A stretch of 64,000 nt of DNA from Acanthaster planci (Eukaryota; Echinodermata; Asteroidea; Valvatida; Acanthasteridae), in NCBI RefSeq assembly GCF_001949145.1, contig NW_019091568.1, positions 111,003-175,002 on the forward strand, in the 5' to 3' direction. The notes beneath the pieces were generated by a model that did no database searches, was not told where the DNA came from, and was given only the letters and a program-made list of their open reading frames with translations. Within the stretch, counting starts at the first letter, position 1; each line of letters begins with the position of its first letter. This document shows, in pieces, positions 59,801-64,000 of the stretch. Both the position numbers and the translations under genes were made by a program.

Positions 59801-62139
59801 CACATACCCCTTTCGCACCCGATTCACTGCGCATTGGCAGGGGGGAAAAGCTGTGGTCAAAATGCCATGCGAATTCCTTTTGCATTTTTTCCCATTCCTT
59901 TTCGCAGCGTTAACTTTCAAATGCAATGTACTGTATGAGGCTGGAAGTCATAAGGCTGTGGACCATGAGACTGTACATGTAGGTCATGCCATGGGTCATT
60001 AGGCTGGAAATTATAAGGCTGTGGGTCATGAGTCTCTGGACCGAGGCCGTGGGTCATGAGTCTGTGAACCGAGGCCGTGGGTCATAAGACTTTGGGTCAT
60101 GAGGCTATGGGTCATGAGGACTTTGACCATGAGGCTATGGGTGATGAGGCCGTGGGTGATGAGACTATGGGCCATGAGGCTGTGGGTTAAAAGGTTGTGG
60201 GTCATAAGACTGTGGGTTATGAGGCTGTGGGTCATAAGACTGTGGGCCATGAGGGCGTAGGTCATGAGGCTGTGGGTCATAAGACTGTGGGTCACAGAAC
60301 TATTGGTCATAAAGCCGTAGGTCTTGAGACCCTGGAGTCATAAACATGGGACCATGGCTCAGAAGCGCCTGGATCATGAGACAATGTGTTACAAGAATGT
60401 GGGCCATGAGACCCGGGTCACAATGCCATGTGTCTTGAGACTGCAGGTCTTGAGGCCAAGGGTGAAGAAGCCATGGGTCATGAAGCCATGCGTCATGAGG
60501 CCATGGGAAACAGGGTCATGCGATGGGACACGACGCATGTCTAATAAGGGGTCATGGAGTCCATTAAAACCATTTCTTTATGGCTTCTTCATTAATCACG
60601 AGTTCATAAATTATGAGTACATGGTTCACGATTCATGAGTTTGGTGGCAATTAATTCGGGAATCAAGTGTCAGGGTCAGTGACTGTGGTCATAACAGGGT
60701 CATGACCCTGTGTAAAGTGGTTATAAACTGCACTAGAAAAGGGAAACAATTTCATGGCTTCAAAAGGGAAATTGTGGGATTTTAATCACGCTCAAACATG
60801 TTGATTAGTGGATTAGATTTAACATTGATCAGAATTGCTTAAAAAATCTAACTCAGCTAGCAGAAATTTTTTATTCTGTAAAAATCTACCAAATAGCCGC
60901 AAGTACCAGCTGCTTCTGCAACTTTAAGAAAAAAATAGCTGGAGTGGAAAAACTAGACACGAAAACGTGGGCACAGAAAAGGAAGGTCCAAAAATAGATT
61001 TTTTGGACTTGTAAGAAATTAAAATTGGCTGAAGAGAACAGATGACACAAGGCATGTTTTAAAACTGACAACACTTTTAAACAGTGCCTCTTTAAGAAGT
61101 TATCAAAAACTCCATAGAGGAGTGAGCTTTAGAGTTAGAAGGAATGCTGTCAGAGACAGGCAGAGTAGAGAGAAGGCAATCAACTCACTTTCAACGGTAG
61201 ACCTTTTTCTTTCCTCTCGTTGTACATCTCCCGCATGTCAATGATCTTATTCTCCAGCTTCTCCACTGACCAAATCTGGGTGCCTCGGTCCTTCCGCTTG
61301 ACCTGGATGGCTGGCTCGCTGACAATGGCTCCTCGCTAGAGAAATAGCCAAAAAAAAAAATCCCAAATCTTTGGTGAGTTTTTTCTCACAACACTATATG
61401 CATTCTCAAGCTACTGTACCAAGGGATTTTAATCCAGTCAAAATAATGTTAGATACATTTGCAGAATGGAAGGTGCAACATGATACTGTCAGATGAACCT
61501 CCCTTTCAAGGCATTTCTGCTAGTAACCTTCCTGAATCCTCCAAAATACTCCACTGTGTAGGAAACCTCTGTCTTGTCCAGTGTCCTTTGATTTTCCTGG
61601 GGTATCAAGGCCTGTAAATTGTGGTAGCCCCTTTGAATTTCTGAATCCTGCCATATTTTCTAAAACATCCCAGTGGATTTTGAAAGATCAAGGGCAAGTT
61701 GGGGTCCAGTGACAGAAACAGATCTCTTTCGTACCACAATTTTTGTTAACTGTTACATTTTGAGGTGCCAGGCAGGACAATTGACAAACCAGCTCCAAGG
61801 GTGCTATCAACCTCTCCATCCCTCTGAAATGAGTGTAAATTTACTCTTTAGAGTAAAAGAAACCAGTCAATTAACAAGAAACGTGACTTGAATCTAAAGG
61901 ACCAACATCAGCCAGATGTGGCACACCAGCGTGCAAATGACTCTCAATGTTTGCAACACATGAACAGTGCTCTTACCTTTCTGTTTGGGGTGAGGTTGCA
62001 GGCTGGTATCTGCAACGTGACTCTGAACTCCGTCAGTTTGCCCATCTCCTCCCCGAGAAAGTTGGCCTCTCGGACCAGGGCGTTGGCCTTGACCACCTCC
62101 TCCCGTAGCCTGGCCAGACTCTGACGGAATAGTTCGTCC
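35573..62139 (-). CDS. KIF13-family kinesin (KIF13A/B-like), C-terminal part, at least 17 exons; 5' part off the window
   Basis: KIF13 kinesins are plus-end microtubule motors moving vesicles. Exons in transcript order: 62139-61977, 61335-61189, [candidate cassettes 57858-57811, 56878-56849, 55774-55715], 51355-51206, 51123-50950, 50516-50334, 49446-49286, 48502-48370, 47950-47707, 47140-46958, 46054-45930, 43498-43283, 42919-42866, 42445-42212, 41838-41776, 39665-39282, 38246-36128 and 35862-35573 (stop TGA 35575-35573). Phases join throughout, giving about 1,673 residues without cassettes. The motor, neck and FHA domains are not in the window. Present are the post-FHA segment (RQSLARLREEVVKANALVREANFL), the KIF1/13 stalk homology (ENHSLIGVANIFLEVLFHDV, ITSVTVGSI), the EERNAVLVPAPGSGIPGAPA block, an S/T-rich tail and a C-terminal CAP-Gly. 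The body reads closest to KIF13A, while the CAP-Gly is a KIF13B trait. I leave the symbol empty because it is probably the single pre-duplication gene. Confidence 0.93.
36128..41838 (-). CDS. KIF13 exons: low-complexity tail, including one 2.1-kb exon, and start of CAP-Gly
   Basis: Exons 41838-41776 (21 codons), 39665-39282 (128 codons, Y/P/S-rich) and 38246-36128 (706 codons plus one base). The last holds most of the tail: S/T/E/D/Q-rich, without clear globular domains until PSWLSIGGRVDVGGTRSGVV, where the CAP-Gly starts and the donor splits its glycine. The tail is probably disordered and phosphorylated. Upstream codons (PDLVDSLCYHGN...) join in frame to the acceptor at 38246, so the ATG at 38120 is internal and not a start. 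Confidence 0.85.
39666..41775. other. KIF13 intron before the Y/P/S-rich exon
   Basis: I see no further exon with family similarity. The content is AT-rich, with several A-rich runs. A short phase-neutral cassette cannot be excluded in the GC-richer part near 40640-40700, but nothing supports one. Confidence 0.5.
41975..42200. repeat. Degenerate TTCCA-rich repeat beside a KIF13 exon
   Basis: Loose copies of units like CTTCCATGAACTTTCAGAACC and CTTTCCAGAACCTTCTATGA run up to the donor of the exon at 42212. Units are about 20-30 bases and diverged. Confidence 0.45.
42212..46054 (-). CDS. KIF13 exons: distal stalk
   Basis: Exons 46054-45930, 43498-43283, 42919-42866 and 42445-42212. They encode NSILPKEHGNKMFNLPIVKY, ASWDSSIHDSPHLNRVTSPN with ERIYLIVKAVVQLSHPA and ELVLRKRICVNIYKKQG, CGVTYEIVSNIPK, and GETYIEKYTRGVSAVESILA with RLRQEVVIKEKL. 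These match KIF13A more closely than KIF13B. After 42212 the sequence becomes low in complexity and family similarity drops. Confidence 0.94.
43499..45929. other. KIF13 intron, 2.4 kb
   Basis: No exon is recognised. A GC-richer stretch at 43690-43960 and another at 44050-44310 look like unrecognised repeat DNA. TACATGTA palindromes occur near 45206. The short plus-strand frame at 45266-45538 has no recognisable similarity. Confidence 0.5.
46958..48502 (-). CDS. KIF13 exons: conserved stalk domain, second half
   Basis: Exons 48502-48370, 47950-47707 and 47140-46958. They encode RWGELIRKIEMSCEIHELNE and GGIFQLRQ, GHSRRILIRVKPVQNSGTLP and KRRHEYLDDQIKRIMDKQ, then SLTEERNAVLVPAPGSGIPG and METHIPVLFLDLQ. 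The last blocks are a hallmark of the KIF13 family. The vertebrate KIF13A insert between GLDSYQ and the second DSYQ is absent: the frame goes straight from KGLDSYQ to DDDLNRLR. Confidence 0.95.
47465..47620 (-). mobile_element. tRNA-derived SINE fragment (minus strand)
   Basis: Read on the minus strand it has a tRNA-like head: A box TGGCTCAGTGG (47603-47593) and a decayed B box GGTTTGAATTC (47559-47549), separated by CTGATCATAGGGTCAC, which is also present in the SINE at 13632. Only the head is kept. It lies next to the KIF13 exon at 47707. Confidence 0.65.
48728..48930. mobile_element. MITE with TTCATAGAGCTGCTTAAGCAC termini
   Basis: The left arm 48731-48756 (CCAATTTCATAGAGCTGCTT then AAGCAC) and right arm 48902-48927 are complementary with one mismatch in 26, about 145 bases apart, and the next few bases outside also pair (GGGCC with GGCTCC). 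No open frame. Related sequence appears at 34203-34330, 49651-49772 and more weakly 14566-14660, so it is a family. It lies in a KIF13 intron. Confidence 0.7.
49286..51355 (-). CDS. KIF13 exons: conserved stalk domain, first half
   Basis: Exons 51355-51206, 51123-50950, 50516-50334 and 49446-49286. They encode QENHSLIGVANIFLEVLFHD, VAGKLHIEIQRISGS, KIKEATDLPPSLAHFVFCQY followed by TFWG, and EFTVNVSEDFIEHALEGSLAIEVWGHR. In KIF13B this region (DUF3694 and the following segments) binds the guanylate-kinase-like domain of DLG, and in KIF13A AP-1. Which partner applies here is not known. The 51123-50950 exon carries a serine/glutamate-rich insert (SQSESSNESSSGYEGLED). Confidence 0.95.
49651..49772. 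mobile_element. Short relative of the same MITE family
   Basis: CTGCTAAGCACAAGAAATAT at the left pairs with GCACAATGTTTTGCTTAGCAG at the right, and the core GGTTACCAGCCATAATGTCA resembles GGTAACCAGCCAAAACTTCA in the copy at 48728. About 120 bases long. Confidence 0.5.
50540..50674. repeat. Three tandem copies of a 45-bp unit
   Basis: Copies start with GCCCAATTAAAATTCC at 50540, 50585 and 50630 and are almost identical (one A/G difference). They lie in a KIF13 intron, only 23 bases upstream of the acceptor at 50517. The minus-strand frame running through them (GHGLQMVSSKKGILI repeated) is not coding. Confidence 0.9.
52390..53095. repeat. 35-36-bp minisatellite containing an assembly gap
   Basis: About 16 visible copies of AGGAACACAAATCACTGCAT + CAGCTCATCAACCAG with small changes flank a run of N (52541-52666). 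Some copies have CACCAAATCATTG in place of CACAAATCACTG. It lies in the KIF13 intron upstream of the exon at 51355. Confidence 0.9.
52541..52666. other. Assembly gap (126 N)
   Basis: A run of 126 N inside the minisatellite. Its real length is uncertain because tandem arrays tend to collapse. Confidence 0.99.
55715..55774 (-). CDS. KIF13 candidate cassette exon C (60 bases), proline-rich
   Basis: Minus strand CAATCGCAG|GAT ... TCCAAG|GTGACA encloses 20 codons in phase 0-0, DYFLPKTRHPPGIPPANKSK. The proline-rich centre suggests a flexible linker or SH3-type ligand. It would join GLPLK or another cassette to KEAEDPICEDPFYESQ. Confidence 0.6.
56849..56878 (-). CDS. KIF13 candidate cassette microexon B (30 bases)
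   Basis: Minus strand TTGTCAG|GAT ... TGCAG|GTGACC encloses DFLAGILSLQ in phase 0-0. Like its neighbours it begins with GAT. At ten codons it is microexon-sized. The evidence is splice signals, phase and its place among similar candidates. Confidence 0.5.
57811..57858 (-). CDS. KIF13 candidate cassette exon A (48 bases)
   Basis: On the minus strand TTTCAG|GAT opens and TCTCAG|GTGATT closes a 16-codon frame, DVGPMRPRKLSFLESQ, in phase 0 at both ends. The basic-serine core RPRKLSF resembles a kinase or 14-3-3 type site, but that is only a motif impression. It lies between the constant exons ending at 61189 and starting at 51355, so it could be included or skipped without changing the frame. 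Confidence 0.6.
57968..58320. repeat. Two adjoining simple-repeat blocks in a KIF13 intron
   Basis: At 57968-58075 are loose copies of GGTCATGAGGC and GGTCATGGG, the same unit as the large block at 59938. From about 58100 to 58320 are copies of a roughly 35-base unit AGTGGGAAAAGATTTTCACA plus CTTTTTCTCACA. Confidence 0.75.
58590..58690 (+). mobile_element. Possible end of a pogo/Tigger-type DNA transposon
   Basis: CAGTAGATTCCCATTATAGC is followed by GAGCGTTATAACCGCAGAGC. CAGT plus such 'TTATAACCG' text is typical of pogo/Tigger terminal repeats. Only one end is recognised. Confidence 0.3.
59400..59640. other. CpG-dense patch in a KIF13 intron
   Basis: About 240 bases much richer in G+C and CpG than the surroundings (GGCGCGTCTCGC, GTGCTCGCGATCGCAC). 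There is no recognisable coding similarity on either strand. It could be an internal promoter or simply unrecognised repeat. Confidence 0.35.
59650..59815. repeat. Degenerate CACTGTTTTTGCA repeat
   Basis: Loose tandem copies of CACTGTTTTTGCA / CACAATTTTTGCA (13-15 bases) right after the CpG-dense patch. Confidence 0.6.
59938..60545. repeat. About 15-bp minisatellite, GGTCATGAGGCTGTG type
   Basis: Roughly 40 imperfect copies of GGTCATGAGGCTGTG with frequent AAGACTGTG and CCATGAGGC variants. The open frames across it (THSLMTHSL repeats on minus) come from the 15-base period. It lies in the KIF13 intron between 61189 and the cassette exons. Confidence 0.9.
61189..62139 (-). CDS. KIF13 exons: start of post-FHA stalk
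   Basis: Exons 62139-61977 and 61335-61189. They encode DELFRQSLARLREEVVKANA..LVREANFLGEEMGKLTEF..VTLQIPACNLTPNRK and RGAIVSEPAIQVKRKDRGTQ..IWSVEKLENKIIDMREMYNER, nearly collinear with KIF13A. The heptad-like first part probably forms a coiled coil. The second exon ends in phase 0 at GLPLK, where the cassette region begins. Confidence 0.95.
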
Positions 62140-64000
62140 CTACAAGAACACACCGTGACAAAATGTAAGGATTCAGCGCATGAGTGTTGTAGTAGAGGCC
62201 CCCTTAAGATTATCACGAGACCTCCAGTCTGAATTCAGATCACAAGCTACACAAATATTGAACGGCAACAAAAGCATTCCTTTGTAATGGTTCACCTACT
62301 TACTTCTGACTGGTGTCATGAATGGTCTACTGATTGTCTCAACTACAACACTGGAACAAAAAAATATGTGGACCTGTTGCACAAGCTGCAAAGACTGTCA
62401 CTGCCATACACTTTACCAAACGACAATCCCAAACTGAAACCTCCTTGATCTTAAGACAGTAATTGCACCGGGTGATGACAAATTCAAAACTAACTTTGGT
62501 CAGACCAACGTAAGAAAACTTCACCAAAAGTTCATCCCATGATCTGCATGTGGATTTCCATGTATGGCTGCGTAACAACCACAGGGTGGTTTTTGTAGGC
62601 CCCAAACAAAAACAGATAGTGCTGTGTAGCCTACTCAAGAACCAAAGAAGTATACATGTATATCGTGTGCACTGGTGGTTGAATTCAATGGCCCCAAGTG
62701 TGCATAACTTTCATCAGCATGTGTACAAACCCATAATGAATTTGCATGAGGCTGAGGTGGACTGAGAGATTTTACTCTGGTCCATATATGAGAGACCTGT
62801 GAATATTTAAAGGACTGAGTTAATGAGTTACTCATGTAAATGCTTCCTGAACAATTCACACGGGGAGTTATGTACATGTACGGTACTTACTTAATCCATG
62901 AAAGTATTTCTTTAACGACAAATTAAGTTTGTGCATGTATGTCTTCAAGGAGAGAGTTGATGGTTGAGATGGTATACCGGTACGTGTACAGCTTGATTGC
63001 AGGACTAGTCTGGTTCCACACACATGTATCATTCAAAAAACTAATGTCACCAGACTACCACTTTCTCACTGTGCTCTTTGGGGCAAAATTACCTGTGTGT
63101 GACATGTTCTTATATCAACAAGGAGTGTAAATGAAGAAATCAACCTCAAATACAAACACCTTCCAAATGTACATTGTACATAAAACAAATTTTACAGTAG
63201 AGCACTAAAATCAATAATTGATTCTGCAACTGGATACCATTAAGAATTGGCACTTGTCTTCTCCAAAAATAAAGAATGAGATGGTTATTTGGAAATGGTT
63301 GAAGCAATCATTTCCTGAATTTGATTGTAAACGGATGACTGCCTTGGTGATTCTTTATTGATTTGCTGAATGGGCGTGATTGGCTGATGCTGATCAAGTG
63401 ATAGGAGAAGATGGCGGCGACAAGGAAAGTCTTGACTTACTTCAGCCATGAAGAAGGAGAAGGGCTAAGAGGAGAGATACTAAGACTGCAAGAGGAGGGG
63501 TTGAAGACAACAAGGATAAATGACACTGAAAACGGACATGAAACAAAACACAGCCTGCAGATGCCAGCCAAACAATGAAATCTTCAAATGGGGTCCAAGA
63601 GAGAGTTTCAAGAACTCTAATGGGCACATTGGAAACTAACACTGTTTACTCACCCCCTTAATTGTCTGAAACCTCCCATTATTTTTCAACAATTTCAAAA
63701 CAGTAATATATCCACTTAACTTTCATTTTTTGTTAGGATGAAAATGTTTAAAATAAACAGTGAAGAAAATCAAAACAAGAAAAGCAACACAAACTTTCCA
63801 GTACTTTCTGCAATTTTCAAATAAATTTTCTTACATAATTGTCTTGTATCTTGCCCAAGCCAAATATTTTTGGGTGAAATTTTGAGACAACTGGCATTTC
63901 CAATAAATGCGTTTTAGCCCTTTCCCCTAAAACTCTACCTACAAGGATGACCAATCCCTGTGTTTCCAGCATCATGCACAAACCTTCAAGACAACCCAAT
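62140..64000. other. KIF13 5'-ward intron(s), window edge
   Basis: Apart from the 45-base candidate exon at 63441-63485 I see no exon. A strong GTAAGT donor at 62892 and an AAGATGGCGGC (YY1-type) motif at 63408-63418 are noted. The motor-domain exons must lie beyond 64000. Confidence 0.5.
63441..63485 (-). CDS. Candidate 45-base KIF13 exon just upstream of the first sure exon
   Basis: The minus strand has CTCTTGCAG before it and GTAAGT after it. In the phase required by the exon at 62139 (two bases carried over) it reads LSISPLSPSPSSWLK, which would run directly into DELFRQSLARLREE. Vertebrate KIF13A has a serine-rich stretch ending QWAEER before DELFRQSL, so the composition fits but the last residues do not. 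A rival GTAAGT donor at 62892 also reads as LSWIK. Supported by splice signals and phase only. Confidence 0.4.

Noticed and set aside
59386-59938. Several frames of 60-108 codons on both strands
   Set aside because: They come from a CpG-rich patch and a T-rich repeat, with no recognisable similarity and no exon signals linked to a known gene.
62893-62911. 19-base KIF13 exon reading LSWIK
   Set aside because: The donor is strong but the acceptor is poor and the piece is very short. Kept only as a rival to the 45-base candidate.

Overview
This is animal genomic DNA. It is AT-rich, its genes are split into many short exons with GT/AG introns, and the introns are full of minisatellites and short transposon remnants. 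Three conserved animal genes can be built exon by exon with consistent reading phase: an FBXO16-type F-box gene (+, about 3983-7541), the DNA mismatch-repair gene MSH6 (+, 9630-29826) and the 3' part of a KIF13-family kinesin gene (-, 35573 to at least 62139, continuing past the right edge). The intron-dense MSH6, one KIF13-type gene that combines KIF13A-like and KIF13B-like features, and the repeat content suggest an invertebrate deuterostome. An echinoderm is my best guess, but the species is an inference and not shown.

Layout: 1-3949 has no recognisable gene, only a short GC-containing repeat and many TACATGTA palindromes. FBXO16 occupies 3983-7541 in eight exons. About 2.1 kb further on, after a CpG-rich segment with a palindromic E2F-type site, MSH6 begins. 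It has 29 coding exons and about 1,369 residues: a PIP-like N-terminus, PWWP domain, charged linker, and the MutS mismatch-binding, connector, lever/clamp and ATPase domains. Its introns hold a Penelope-type GIY-YIG foldback, a tRNA-derived SINE, an 82-bp perfect palindrome, a LINE 3' end, two members of a MITE family with 11-bp target duplications, another MITE set inside a minisatellite, and several tandem repeats. MSH6 and KIF13 are tail to tail, with 29827-35572 holding their 3' UTRs.

The KIF13 part encodes the post-motor stalk, a long low-complexity tail and a C-terminal CAP-Gly domain. The motor and FHA domains lie off the right edge. Between the exon ending at 61189 and the one starting at 51355 are three short symmetric (phase 0-0) candidate cassette exons in an approximately 10-kb intron region that also carries several minisatellites and an assembly gap (52541-52666).

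The three genes do different jobs (ubiquitin ligase adaptor, mismatch repair, vesicle transport), so there is no operon-like logic. The linkage is of evolutionary interest because, as I recall, human FBXO16 and KIF13B are near neighbours on 8p21. I found no new multi-gene system. The best leads are the transposon structures, the KIF13 cassette exons and the ancestral linkage.
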